Of a stretch of 64,000 nucleotides of DNA, positions 19,675 through 30,423 are shown piece after piece (the stretch's first letter is position 1; every line of letters starts with the position of its first letter). Made by a program: the position numbers and the translations under genes. The notes below the pieces were generated by a model. It did not search any database. It saw only the letters and a list, made by a program, of their open reading frames with translations, and was not told the origin of the DNA. The DNA is taken from the NCBI RefSeq assembly GCF_038502225.1, contig NC_091353.1:932312-996311 (forward strand), in the 5' to 3' direction. The DNA is from Cherax quadricarinatus. Taxonomy: Eukaryota > Arthropoda > Malacostraca > Decapoda > Parastacidae.

Positions 19675-21213
19675 CTACACTTCGTTGGTGATGGAGCCAA
19701 TCTTGAGTATTTTGAAGTCTCTCTTCGACATGTGGAATAGTTGCATTCTGAGGTTGGAGCAGTTCAGATTCGTCACGAGGTAAGATAGTGCGTTTTCAAA
19801 AGGAATTTGGTGAGGTTTGGTGTACTTAACAGCTCCCTCTTTCATTAAGTGGAGCATATCAGCTGCGCTCATTTCGGTTGGGAGGTTGGGGGTGGTGTAG
19901 AAGGTTAGAGACCCATTAAAGGCTTGGCTTAGGTAACAGTTGCCTGTGGTTTCTTCGGTTACTTCTTCGACTACTACTTCGTCGTCGTCAGAGGGTTGTT
20001 CATAATGTTCTGGTTCTATTTCGTCTTCTGTGACTGTGTTGAGAGGAGGCAGGGAGTGTTGGTCGGTTGTGGTTTGTTGATCTGGTGGTGGGAGGTGAAA
20101 GGTGGCAGTAGACGGTGGTGTTGGTTCTGGAGTAGAGTCTTGGTCAGAGATACGAGTAGGACCAGGGGTTGAGGTGAAGTTAACAATGTCTGGGATTAGC
20201 TTGAGGAGGTCTTGTGATGGTGGTGAGTCTGGAAAGTTGAAGTTTGGCATGTTGTTTAGGTGAAACAGTTCATTGATTGTTGTGTTGAATGAGCCAGGGT
20301 TTGCAGCATTAGTGAGGTGTGCATACATCATACAGTATAGCACCTTGGATGGAGCAGCGTCAGGAAGAGCAGAGAGGGACTGGCTGGGTGGAGATGATTC
20401 TTGTGTAGCTTGAAGGAGTTCGGTGGTATCTGATTGAATTTTTGCAATGGCGGCGTATGTTGGCGATTTAGGGTTGTTCTTCTTGGTTTCTTCAATGATT
20501 TTCTTAGACAGGACTTCTTTACGTAGAGGGCATTTTGCTGCAAGGGTGTGGCGAGTACCCTTGCAGTTGAGGCAGGTAGGAGAGGTAGTGGTAGTAGAAC
20601 ATTCCTTGAAGTTATGGCCGTCTTTACCGCAGTTTGTGCAGTACTTCTTCCCTTTCAGAGGACAGTCAGGCGTTGAGTGGTGATAGGAGTAGCAGGTCCA
20701 GCATGGCGAGAAGTGGGCGAAACGTTCGGGTTCTATGTGACTTGGATGGATATGATAGTAGGAGATAGCTAGGCTGTCAGACATTGCTCTTGTAGCCATA
20801 CCGATGTTGGAGAAGGTCAGCTTGATCATTGTAGAGGCGTTGGGGATTTTGGTGATATGTTCAATCGACGCCCAGGTATTTTGTTCCTCGATAGAGGTCT
20901 TGAGATCCTCAATCGATAAAGAAGTGACGAGTTTGTCCAGCCGTTTGACGAAAACGGAACGTTTCGCCAGCAAAAAAGGTGTAGGGGAGATGGTGAACTG
21001 TCGGTCTCTGAGGGTTTTCATAGAGGTGTCGGCCATCAGCTTTGAGGCTTCATAATCGTCAGTACAGACGACGATGAACGAGTCTTTCGTCGAGTGGATG
21101 GCTGTAAATTTAACCTGCAGGCAAGTCTTTACAGCGGCAGCAAGGGCAAGTTTAGTAGAGCCATTTATTACTCCACTGTTGGGTTTGATCCTTACACGGT
21201 TTGCAAGCATCAT
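19675..21213 (-). CDS. Gag-like ORF1 protein of a non-LTR retrotransposon (three CCHC zinc knuckles)
   Basis: An intact 512-codon frame. Residues 1-165 look like the RRM-like or linker region of LINE ORF1 gag proteins. Three zinc knuckles follow: CWTCYSYHHSTPDC (about 171-184), CTNCGKDGHNFKEC (192-205) and CLNCKGTRHTLAAKC (214-228). The first two fit C-x2-C-x4-H-x4-C exactly and the third has one extra residue. The C-terminal half is rich in Ser, Pro, Thr, Asp and Glu, with an acidic patch (DEIEPEHYEQPSDDDEVVVE). Such proteins package element RNA in jockey- or I-group LINEs. No endonuclease or reverse-transcriptase ORF follows on this strand. Penelope-like pieces lie on both sides. The MM start follows a stop by 11 nt in another frame. 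It could be a gag-only non-autonomous element. Confidence 0.8.
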   Translation of the reverse strand: MMLANRVRIKPNSGVINGSTKLALAAAVKTCLQVKFTAIHSTKDSFIVVCTDDYEASKLMADTSMKTLRDRQFTISPTPFLLAKRSVFVKRLDKLVTSLSIEDLKTSIEEQNTWASIEHITKIPNASTMIKLTFSNIGMATRAMSDSLAISYYHIHPSHIEPERFAHFSPCWTCYSYHHSTPDCPLKGKKYCTNCGKDGHNFKECSTTTTSPTCLNCKGTRHTLAAKCPLRKEVLSKKIIEETKKNNPKSPTYAAIAKIQSDTTELLQATQESSPPSQSLSALPDAAPSKVLYCMMYAHLTNAANPGSFNTTINELFHLNNMPNFNFPDSPPSQDLLKLIPDIVNFTSTPGPTRISDQDSTPEPTPPSTATFHLPPPDQQTTTDQHSLPPLNTVTEDEIEPEHYEQPSDDDEVVVEEVTEETTGNCYLSQAFNGSLTFYTTPNLPTEMSAADMLHLMKEGAVKYTKPHQIPFENALSYLVTNLNCSNLRMQLFHMSKRDFKILKIGSITNEV

Positions 21214-21224
21214 GAAGGAGTAAG

Positions 21225-21545
21225 TCAGGCGCTGGTACGATGATTATAGGTTCCTCTCCCCGATGGGGATCGAAGGAACACTTCTTGAGGTGAGGAGCGA
21301 CTGTGACTTACGAGGCTCTCACAGCCTCCACAAGGTATAGTGTAAACGCCTGGTTCGTGGTGGTTCGATTTTGTCCTGGTTAGATCCATTATGGAAGTGC
21401 TGGATACGATGGCAACTCTAGTGTTATTTTGTGCGAGTACCTTGGAAACGTTCAGTGCAACTTGACTGTTGGGAAGGATTATACCTGTGGTGGAGTGGTG
21501 TTGGTGCGTGGAGAATTGATCTGAAGAGCTCTTTTCTTGCAATCT
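21225..21545 (-). pseudogene. Penelope-like element fragment, start of GIY-YIG endonuclease domain
   Basis: Minus-strand residues VSKVLAQNNTRVAIVSSTS and SNHHEPGVYTIPCGGC match the linker and first strand of the GIY-YIG domain in Penelope-like elements, where GVYxIPC is followed by CxKxYxGET. After the last Cys the homology ends abruptly (ESLVSHSRSS...) and the frame stops. This probably marks the insertion point of the gag-bearing sequence. The conserved tyrosine and glutamate of the second half are absent. Confidence 0.6.
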
Positions 21546-22130
21546 TTGATGAAAAAGGAAGGAAAATGTAGATCAGTGAAGGTTTGGTGTAAGTTCCTGA
21601 GTGCTTCTCCTTACATTTCACTGAATATATCTCCTCAGATAATGCTTTTTCATGGTATTATGGTGCAGTCTTCTTATTCTATTCCATATGCATATTTCTG
21701 TTTCGCTTATTACCAGTCTCGCTTCTGCCTTTATAGTCATTTACATTCATCCCTTTACTAGCTTTACATTTTGCATTTTATTCATTTTCTCACTTTTTCA
21801 CATGTTTCCGATAAGTTAACCAATAAAGACATTTTATAATCATGGTTAGCGATTATCAATATATTTATTATAGCTAACATCCTTCGCAGTAATCTAGTTC
21901 GTACCTTTCCTCCCGTGTACTTCTTGTTCTCTCTAATACTTTGGAGAGACTTGCGCCTCTTATCCTGGCAGACTCAAAGAACAAAAAAAAAGTGTTATAC
22001 TTGCCGACATCAGTGATGCTCTTTTCTGTAATGTTAGAGATCAGTCATTCTGTTAACTGGTCCTCTGCTAAAACTGTCTACCCTTCTTGTAGCCTTCACA
22101 GTCACAGTCTTGTTGAAGTATCTCTTATGA
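21546..22130. other. Unique AT-rich sequence
   Basis: I see no supported feature in this stretch. Confidence 0.4.
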
Positions 22131-22133
22131 ACA

Positions 22134-22385
22134 ATAAAATGGTATAAAATACCGACAGGTTGTTAGGTTAGACACATATGCAACAGTTAGGTATCTTTAT
22201 TTCGAAACGTTTCGCCTACACAGTAGGCTTCTTCAGTTGAGTACAGAAAAGTTAATAGAAGCAGAAGAGACTTGAAGACGATGTAATCAGTCCATCACCC
22301 TTAAAGTTTTGAGGTGGTCAGTCCGTCAGTCTGGAGAAGAGTACCGTTCCATAGTCTGAAACAATAAAGATACCTAACAAGCATC
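22134..22385 (-). mobile_element. Penelope-like terminal repeat
   Basis: It contains palindromic ggtataaaatacc-gaca (22141-22157), as at 13507. A hammerhead-like motif follows, then gtaatcagtccatcaccctt, which resembles a segment after the copy at 50353. Near 22360-22380 the phrase aataaagatacctaaca is the beginning of an inverted partner arm that is cut short. Confidence 0.6.
22200..22240 (-). ncRNA. Hammerhead-like RNA motif, copy 5 (canonical core)
   Basis: On minus: CUCAA, CUGAAGA (canonical CUGANGA core), extra A, GCCUAC-UGU-GUAGGC (six pairs), GAA, ACGU, U, UCGAAA. Stem II is perfect with a sequence different from the other copies. Stem I is weak, with about three of five positions paired. 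It is the only copy with C3 and G8 both canonical. Confidence 0.6.
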
Positions 22386-22399
22386 CCTTATACACAACT

Positions 22400-22690
22400 T
22401 TCCCTGTAAGACTCTTGGTCCTGGCTTTGACTCTGTAGATGCCTTCCTTTCTCATTACACTGTCAAATGCTCCAAGCTTCAGAACACTCGTGACACGACC
22501 CAACTCTTTCTTCTTGCTCTTCCCTTACCTCTTCTCGTTTCCTATATTTTCATTGTTTCTGTCTTTGTTTTCCTTTCTTCTACCTGTGTGTGTTCTGTCC
22601 TTCAGTCCCGCCCTTCCCCTTTCCAAGTGTTTTTGGTCGTACCCTTTATGGATCCTGAGCTCTCCTGCAGTACTCTATTTTCTGGTCCTT
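22400..22690. other. Pyrimidine-rich unique sequence
   Basis: The plus strand is strongly pyrimidine-rich (tttctttcttcttgctctt and similar). I see no gene. Confidence 0.4.
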
Positions 22691-22836
22691 AGACTGACCC
22701 CACTTTTACTACTACTACTACTACTGCTATGACTACCATTTCATTTCTACTACTACTGCTACCACCATTACTATTGCCTCCATTCACCATTCACTCCCAT
22801 TTCTTTCTTGTGCAACTAAACTACTAACCATAGTTT

Positions 22837-22899
<63 letters not shown>

Positions 22900-22930
22900 T
22901 TACTACTACTACTGCTTCTACTACATGTAC
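22691..22930. repeat. (ACT)n microsatellite blocks
   Basis: (ctactact)n runs at 22693-22725 and 22835-22925, separated by degenerate triplets. Translations are poly-Val, poly-Ser or poly-Leu according to frame. Confidence 0.95.
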
Positions 22931-22999
22931 TTCCACTACCACTATTTTTTCTTCTTCTTTTTGTCTTGTCCTTGTCATCTTCGCCTATGTAAACTGGCT

Positions 23000-23390
23000 C
23001 CCTAACTTTTATGTTGAAACACACCTTCTGAGAATCTCCCGAGTCATTCTGACACTTGAGTCCCGGCCTGAGTACCAGGAATGGCTGAACTGGATGCGAA
23101 AGAGTCACTGTGCCCTTGTCATAGAGCTAACCCCGCCATAGGGCTGCAAGCGGTACTCCATTTGATCTGCAGAAGACTCAGCGTGCCTTTGTCATAGGGC
23201 TGCTCCTGCTATAGGTTAGTAAACGGTTCATCACTTGTACACACTCGACACTCCTTCGGGAGCCACTGCCTGGTCACCCCATGGTAAAGACCCGATCCAG
23301 GACCCATCCTGGCAAACCAACCTGAACATGAAGTCGGTCGAAGTCGGACCGAAGCGTCATCGTAGGCTTTTCTTTCGCCTATGTGTGTTA
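23000..23390. mobile_element. Probable dispersed repeat with short direct duplication
   Basis: The phrases gtgcccttgtcatagagct and gtgcctttgtcatagggct repeat about 70 bp apart (23112-23205). The following cggaccgaagcgtcatcgta and ggcttttctttcgcctatgt form a terminal phrase I recall from decapod retroelement tails. No coding evidence is visible. Confidence 0.35.
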
Positions 23391-23930
23391 ACTATAAATG
23401 TCCGAACATCATTATCTATTTTACTATCAAGTCTCATTTCCAATTTTTTATTCCGACTCGCATAGCGACTTTAGGAAACATTGCATATCCAGTAGGAAAG
23501 ATGACAGATGAAGTTAAGGTGGGCGCATACAATACATCCGATGTCACCTGGGAAACTATTCTTTGCAGCCCAAGATCAACTTGGCTAAAGCACTGCAGAC
23601 ATAAAAACTCCGAGAGTTCTGCTTAACTGTATTGCCATGACTGATGACTGGAGATAACAACGCTTTTATAAATCCCCTTCCTTCTGGATGACACGCCAGC
23701 TTAACAGATAGTCGTGGCTATTTCATGCATACCTTCGTTCTTTTAAGTTATCAATACAGCAGGTGAATCAGAGGTAATATACATTTGCGTCTAGCTGTTT
23801 CTCTCATGAGATCTTTATCACAGCATCCACATAGCCTTGCAGCACATGTACACAATCCTTGGTAAGCCAATATTTATTTAGTTTCTTCAGACGAGATTTT
23901 TCATTGCGGTAATGGTAGTAGCAGACACTC
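23391..23930. other. Unique sequence
   Basis: I see no supported feature in this stretch. Confidence 0.4.
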
Positions 23931-23931
23931 T

Positions 23932-24127
23932 CAGGCAGTAATTATTATTATTATTATTATAATCAAGGGGGAAGCGCTAAACCCGGAGGATTATACAGCG
24001 CCTGGGGGAGGGGATGTGGAAGGCATTCAGGCTTAATTCGGGGAACTGGAGCACAGATCCAATTCCCTAAATCAAGAGCCCCTCACCAACATCAAAGAAC
24101 CTTCCTTGAGGGGACAGGCAGTAATTA
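23932..24127 (-). mobile_element. SINE with 13-bp target-site duplication, copy A
   Basis: Exact direct repeats caggcagtaatta lie at 23932-23944 and 24115-24127. Between them, read on minus, the element starts cccctcaaggaaggttcttt, passes attggatctgtgctccagtt and ends gggtttagcgcttccccctt-gattataataataat. The (AAT)n tail next to the duplication shows the 3' end. A near-identical copy is at 51355-51517. About 170 bp, non-coding, mobilised by a LINE. Confidence 0.9.
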
Positions 24128-24570
24128 GAGGGGACGTTAGAAACATTGTTCACCAATTTGCTGTGTAGCGGAATTACTAATCTACCCGTGGACATTTTTT
24201 ATTTCGGCACTGTCTACATGGTAACTGTCTACGTATTTCATAATGTACACATATAGCGTTCATTCATAGTCTTCATTTACCTGTCTACGGTATGAAGCAA
24301 TAACCGATGGTTACTGTGAACCTGTCAAATATTCCTTTAATAAAATGTATAAGGAAAAAGACGGGATGTATTTCGGCTGCTGTTTGAGCCTAAGAAGATA
24401 CAGTATCTTCTTACAGCACAAGTCCACTCCAGTCTTCTTCACTGCTCACAAAAGTACCACTGCACGGAGGTCATAAAATTCTATTGCTGAAAAATATAAA
24501 AATATATTCCAGTGTAGGTACACATGTCTGTGGGTATGTATACAGGCACACTTGCATTCTTATGCGTGTG
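24128..24570. other. Unique sequence
   Basis: I see no supported feature in this stretch. Confidence 0.4.
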
Positions 24571-24571
24571 A

Positions 24572-24652
<81 letters not shown>

Positions 24653-24664
24653 TATTATTATTAT
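24571..24664. repeat. (AAT)n followed by (ATT)n
   Basis: About 26 AAT triplets switch to about five ATT triplets, making a partly self-complementary tract. The ATT side is the tail of the minus-strand SINE that follows. Confidence 0.95.
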
Positions 24665-24853
24665 TTCTACAAGTACATGATATAACTTATAGGGACCAAA
24701 CTGGCATTAGTGGTATACTATATAGAAGCCCCTGGTCATGGAGAGTATTTCGGGCTACTTAGATGAACTTTGTCCATAGGATGCGACCGATACCTGAGAA
24801 CGAACCACGGACTTCAGTGTGTAATTTGAATGCGCTACTAACCGACCTCCTGG
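24665..24853 (-). mobile_element. tRNA-derived SINE with (AAT)n tail
   Basis: On minus, from 24850, the head reads ggtcggttagtagcgcattc (A-box-like) and, 24 nt later, gtggttcgttctcaggtatc. Its ggttcgttctc differs from the pol III B box at two positions. The body then passes gcatcctatggacaaagttc and ctctccatgaccaggggctt and ends beside ATT repeats, i.e. a (AAT)n tail in element orientation. Confidence 0.65.
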
Positions 24854-24860
24854 ACACACA

Positions 24861-24936
<76 letters not shown>

Positions 24937-24942
24937 CATAAA

Positions 24943-25009
<67 letters not shown>

Positions 25010-25015
25010 ATATAT
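24854..25015. repeat. Compound (AC)n(ATCT)n microsatellite
   Basis: (AC)n at 24854-24937 is followed by (ATCT)n at 24943-25008 and a short TA run that leads into the TIR element. Confidence 0.95.
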
Positions 25016-25404
25016 ATATGTCGTGCCGAATAGGCAGAACTTGCGATCTTGGCTTAAATAGCAACGCTCATCTTGCCATATAGGACAAGTGAAAATTTGT
25101 GTATGCAATAATTTCACCAAAATCATTCTGAACCTAACGAAAAAAATATATTTCACTGTGTTTGTTTAGTATTAAATTATTGTAAACAAATAAAAAATAT
25201 ATTTAGTTGGGTTAGGCTAAAATAAATTCCGTTTGTTATAATAAGGTTAGGTAAGTTTTCTAAGATTCTTTTGGTGCAAAATGAAAATTTTTTACATTAA
25301 CATTAAAGAAAAAAATATATCTTTAAACGCATAAGAGAAATTTTTAGAAAGGACCTAATTTTAAATGAGTTCTTGCTAATTGACCAGTTTTACATATTCG
25401 GCAC

Positions 25405-25410
<6 letters not shown>
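25016..25410. mobile_element. TIR element of about 395 bp inserted in TA repeats
   Basis: The left end tatgtcgtgccgaata(ggcagaac) and the right end (gtttta)catattcggcacgacata are inverted copies over about 16 bp with further partial matching. The interior is AT-rich with repeated gttaggtt/aacctaac and aaaaaaatatat phrases and has no ORF. TA repeats flank both ends, consistent with TA target preference. A truncated copy at 18941-19127 also abuts TA repeats. Confidence 0.8.

Positions 25411-25492
<82 letters not shown>
25411..25492. repeat. (TA)n microsatellite
   Basis: Pure TA dinucleotides continuing from the right end of the TIR element. Confidence 0.95.
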
Positions 25493-25495
<3 letters not shown>

Positions 25496-25825
25496 CAGTA
25501 ACACTCGTTGCTCTTGTTAAGGTTGAGTACACAAGTGATGAATGTTGGAAGTTACGCAGACGAGGCTTACAAATAATATCACACCCATGAATTTGTGAAT
25601 GTTATCAGAACCAAGAATGTTTGAATGTTATCAGAACCAAGAATGTTTGAATGTTTTCAGAACCAAGAATCTTGTAATGGGATATATGACTCTGATCTGA
25701 AAGTACCTTCAAATACCAATAGTCGCCTGAACCTACACCATCGTACAGAAATCTATCTTTAAAAATTTTAAGTCGATAATGTCTTTTGTAAACACACTGG
25801 ACGTCTTCCACCGAGGTAGGATGAT
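25493..25825. other. Unique sequence with a three-copy 29-bp repeat
   Basis: The phrase cagaaccaagaatgtttgaa plus tgttat occurs three times in tandem at about 25595-25675, the last copy diverged. Nothing else is supported. Confidence 0.6.
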
Positions 25826-25827
25826 CC

Positions 25828-26052
25828 AGACAAAAGAAACACTTTCACTATCATTCGTACTATCACTATCTTGCCAGAGGCGGGTAGACATGACAGTTCA
25901 GATATCCCTGCAAACAGCTAATATCCATACCCTTATTTTAGATTGCAGGCACCGTACTTTCCACCTCCAGGACTCGAGTCCGGATAACCTGTTTCCCTGA
26001 ATTCCTTCACAAATATTATCATGCTCACTCTCTAACATTTCGTCAGGTCCCT
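25828..26052 (-). mobile_element. RTE-like LINE 3' end, diverged copy
   Basis: Read on minus it aligns with 62823-63090 through phrases such as tcaggg(a)aacagg, ccggactcgagtcctggagg and gtgcctgcaatctaaa. It is more diverged than the other copies and therefore older. Confidence 0.6.
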
Positions 26053-26442
26053 AAACCTCTTTGTGTGGGAGGGGCTGTCCAAGCCCCTTGCATACAAAAC
26101 CTCCTTTACCCCTTACCTCCAGCCTTTCCTAATACGACCCCTACGGCAAATTATAAGAAATAAAGAGAAAAAAAAAACGAAATCAGGCAACACCATGAAG
26201 GTACTTTCCCAGGAATACCCAATGAACATGTAGGTAATATTTGAAAAAGAAAAGAAATAAGTAAAATAAAAGATTTTCAGAATGATATTCTAAATAACTA
26301 ATACCTCTGTATATAATTAACTGTACTCCAGTGTCATAGTCAAAACTCTCTGTATACGAAGTGTATTTCAAGATTCCTAATGGACAGCTAAGCTGTAAAA
26401 AAAGTCTAAGTGTCATGTACACTGCTGTCTCAAGGTTTACCC
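26053..26442. other. Unique sequence
   Basis: I see no supported feature in this stretch. Confidence 0.4.
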
Positions 26443-29400
26443 AGAGGTAGTAGTCTGAGAAGGAAGCTCAGGGGTGACACACACCACGTACCACCTTCAC
26501 ACGAGGTAGTAGTCTGAGAAGGAAGCTCAGGGGTGACACACACCACGTACCTCCTTCACACGAGGTAGTAGTCTGAGAAGGAAGCTCAGGGGTGACACAC
26601 ACCACGTACCTCCTTCACACGAGGTAGTAGTCTGAGAAGGAAGCTCAGGGGTGACACTCACCACGTACCTCCTTCACACGAGGTAGTAGTCTGAGAAGGC
26701 AGCTCAGGGGTGACACTCACCACGCACCACCTTCACACGAGGTAGTAGTCCGAGAAGGAAGCTCAGGGGTGACACTCACCACGTACCACCTTCACACGAG
26801 GTAGTAGTCTGAGAAGGCAGCTCAGGGGAGACACTCATCACGTACCACCTTCACACGAGGTAGTAGTCTGAGAAGGCAGCTCAGGGGTGACACTCACCAC
26901 GTACCACCTTCATACGAGGTAGTAGTCTGAGAAGGCAGCTCAGGGGTAACACTCACCACGTACCACCTTCACACGAGGTAGTAGTCTGAGAAGGAAGCTC
27001 AGGGGTGACACTCACCACGCACCACCTTCACACGAGGTAATAGTCCCAGAAGGAAGCTCAGGGGTGACACTCACCACGTACCACCTTCACACGAGGTAGT
27101 AGTCTGAGAAGGCAGCTCAGGGGTGACACTCATCACGTACCACCTTCACACGAGGTAGTAGTCTGAGAAGGCAGCTCAGGGGTGACACTCACCACGTACC
27201 ACCTTCACACGAGGTAGTAGTCTGAGAAGGCAGCTCAGGGGTAACACTCACGACGTACCACCTTCACGCGAGGTAGTAGTCTGAGAAGGAAGCTCAGGGG
27301 TGACACTCACCACGCACCACCTTCACACGAGGTAATAGTCTGAAAAGGAAACTCAGGGGTGACACTCACCACGCACCACCTTCACACGAGGTAGTAGTCT
27401 GAGAAGGCAGCTCAGGGGTGACACTCACCACGCACCACCTTCACACGAGATAGTAGTCTGAGAAGGAAGCTCAGGGGTGACACTCACCACGTACCACCTT
27501 CACACGAGGTAGTAGTCTGAGAAGGCAGCTCAGGGGTGACACTCACCACGTACCACCTTCACACGAGGTAGTAGTCTGAGAAGGCAACTCAGGGGTGACA
27601 CACACCACGTACCACCTTCACACGAGGTAGTAGTCTGAGAAGGAAGCTCAGGGGTGACACCACGCACCGGCTTCACACGAGGTAGTAGTCTGAGAAGGAA
27701 GCTCTCGGGTGACACACACCACGTACCACCTTCACAAGAGGTAGTAGTCTGAGAAGGCAGCTCAGGGGTGACACTCACCACGTACCACCTTCACACGAGT
27801 TAGTGGTCTGAGAAGGAAGCTCAGGGGTGACACTCACCACGTACCACCTTCACACGAGGTAGTAGTCTGAGAAGGAAGCTCAGGGGTGACACTCACCACG
27901 CACCACCTTCACACGAGGTAGTAGTCTGAGAAGGAAGCTCAGGGGTGACACTCACCACGCACCGGCTTCACACGAGGTAGTAGTCTGAGAAGGCAGCTCA
28001 GGGGTGACACTCACCACGCACCACCTTCACACGAGGTAGTAGTCTGAGAAGGCAGCTCAGGGGTGACACTCACCACGTACCACCTTCACACGAGGAAGTA
28101 GTCTGAGAAGGAAGCTCAGGGGTGACACTCACCACGCACCACCTTCACACGAGGTAGTAGTCTGAGAAGGCAGCTCAGGGGTGACACACACCACGTACCA
28201 CCTTCACACGAGGTAGTAGTCTGAGAAGGAAGCTCAGGGGTGACACACACCACGCACCACCTTCACACGAGGTAGTAGTCTGAGAAGGAAGCTCAGGGGT
28301 GACACTCACCACGCACCACCTTCACGTGAGGTAGTAGTCTGAGAAGGAAGCTCAGGGGTGACACTCACCACGCACCGGCTTCACACGAGGTAGTAGTCTG
28401 AGAAGGCAGCTCAGGGGTGACACTCACCACGCACCACCTTCATACTAGGTAGTAGTCTGAGTAGGAAGCTCAGGGGTGACACTCACCACGCACCACCTTT
28501 ACACGAGGTAGTAGCCTGAGAAGGAAACTCAGGGGTGACACTCACCACGCACCACCTTCACACGAGGTAGTAGTCTGAGTAGGCAGTTCAGGGGTGACAC
28601 TCACCACGTACCACCTTCTCACGAGGTAGTAGTCTGAGTAGGCAGCTCAGGGGTGACACTCACCACGCACCACCTTCACACGAGGTAGTAGTCTGAGTAG
28701 GCAGTTCAGGGGTGACACTCACCACGCACCACCTTCACACGAGGTAGTAGTCTGAGAAGGCAGCTCAGGGGTGACACACACCACGCACCACCTTCACACG
28801 AGGTAGTAGTCTGAGAAGGCAGCTCAGGGGTGACACTCACCACGTACCACCTTCACACGAGGTAGTAGTCTGAGAAGGCAGCTCAGGGGTGACACTCACC
28901 ACGTACCACCTTCACACGAGGTAGTAGTCTGAGAAGGCAGCTCAGGGGTGACACTCACCACGTACCACCTTCACACGAGGTAGTAGTCTGAGAAGGCAGC
29001 TCAGGGGTGACACTCACCACGTACCACCTTCACACGAGGTAGTAGTCTGAGAAGGCAGCTCAGGGGTGACACTCACCACGTACCACCTTCACACGAGGTA
29101 GTAGTCTGAGAAGGCAGCTCAGGGGTGACACTCACCACGTACCACCTTCACACGAGGTAGTAGTCTGAGAAGGCAGCTCAGGGGTGACACTCACCACGTA
29201 CCACCTTCACACGAGGTAGTAGTCTGAGAAGGCAGCTCAGGGGTGACACTCACCACGTACCACCTTCACACGAGGAAGTAGTCTGAGAAGGCAGCTCAGG
29301 GGTGACACACACCACGTACCACCTTCACACGAGGAAGTAGTCTGAGAAGGCAGCTCAGGGGTGACACACACCACGTGACACGCACCACCACCGAGATAGT

Positions 29401-29697
29401 TCACACGAGGAAGTAGTCTGAGAAGGCAGCTCAGGGGTGACACACACCACGCACCACCTTCACACGAGGTAGTAGTCTGAGAAGGCAGCTCAGGGGTGAC
29501 ACACACCACGCACCACCTTCACACCTGAGAAGGAAGCTCGCACACACCTGAGAAGGCAGCTCATGACACACACCACGAGGTAGTAGTCTGAGAAGGCAGC
29601 TCAGGGGTGACACTCACCACGTACCACCTTCACACGAGGAAGTAGTCTGAGAAGGCAGCTCAGGGGTGACACACACCACGCACCACCTTCACACACT
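26443..29697. repeat. 59-bp minisatellite array
   Basis: About 55 head-to-tail units of 59 bp contain gaggtagtagtctgagaagg, ctcaggggtgacactcacca and ccaccttcacac. Variation sits at a few fixed positions (aagctc/cagctc, acacac/actcac, gtacc/gcacc, ccaccttc/ccggcttc). Units at 28780-29250 are almost identical. Near the right end (29370-29600) several units are truncated or rearranged. Stops limit ORFs to 60-90 codons, and none is a gene. Confidence 0.97.
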
Positions 29698-29975
29698 CTA
29701 ACATCCAGGTAACTAGACTACTAAACACACTTTTTTATATTACTCACAATACATATATATTACATACAACACCACAGTTTTTCAAGATAATACATAAAAC
29801 TATCTTTGCTATATTCAATATATATTTACAATAATAACAGTTATAACTCTTAAGTGAGGTTAGTATACGAGCAAAAATGCTATTTATACACAATCCAATA
29901 GGCGATAGCTTTATGTAAGTTATTTAAATGATGCTGTAAAATATTACTTGTTTTAAAAGGCTTGATAGCAAGTCT
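29698..29975. other. Unique AT-rich sequence
   Basis: I see no supported feature here. Confidence 0.4.
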
Positions 29976-29981
29976 TTTGCT

Positions 29982-29984
<3 letters not shown>

Positions 29985-30015
<31 letters not shown>

Positions 30016-30055
30016 CTAACACGCATACACAACTAACACACACACACACACTCAC
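29985..30055. repeat. (CA)n microsatellite, interrupted
   Basis: CA repeats with actaacacg interruptions directly precede the LINE fragment. Confidence 0.9.
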
Positions 30056-30392
30056 ACAGGAAAGACATAATAACGACATACAAAATACTGCGTGTAGTAG
30101 ATAAGGTGAACAGAGACAGGATGTTCCAGAGATGGGACAGAAACAAGGGGTCACAATTTGGAAGTTGAAGACTCAGATGAGTCAAAGGGATGTTATTAAG
30201 TATTTCTTCAGTCATATAGTTGTCAGGAAGTGGAATAGTCTAGCAAGTGACGTAGTGGAGGCAGGAATCATACATGCCTTTAAGGCGAGGTATGATAAAG
30301 CTCATGGAGCAGGTAGAGACAGGACCTAGTAGCGATCAGTGAAGAGGCGGGGCCATGAGCTGAGTCTCGATTCTTGCAACCACAATTAGGTG

Positions 30393-30423
<31 letters not shown>

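Noticed and set aside
20328..21055. Small ORFs on both strands overlapping the gag-like ORF
   Set aside because: Shadows of the 512-codon gag frame. They lack zinc-knuckle or other motifs.
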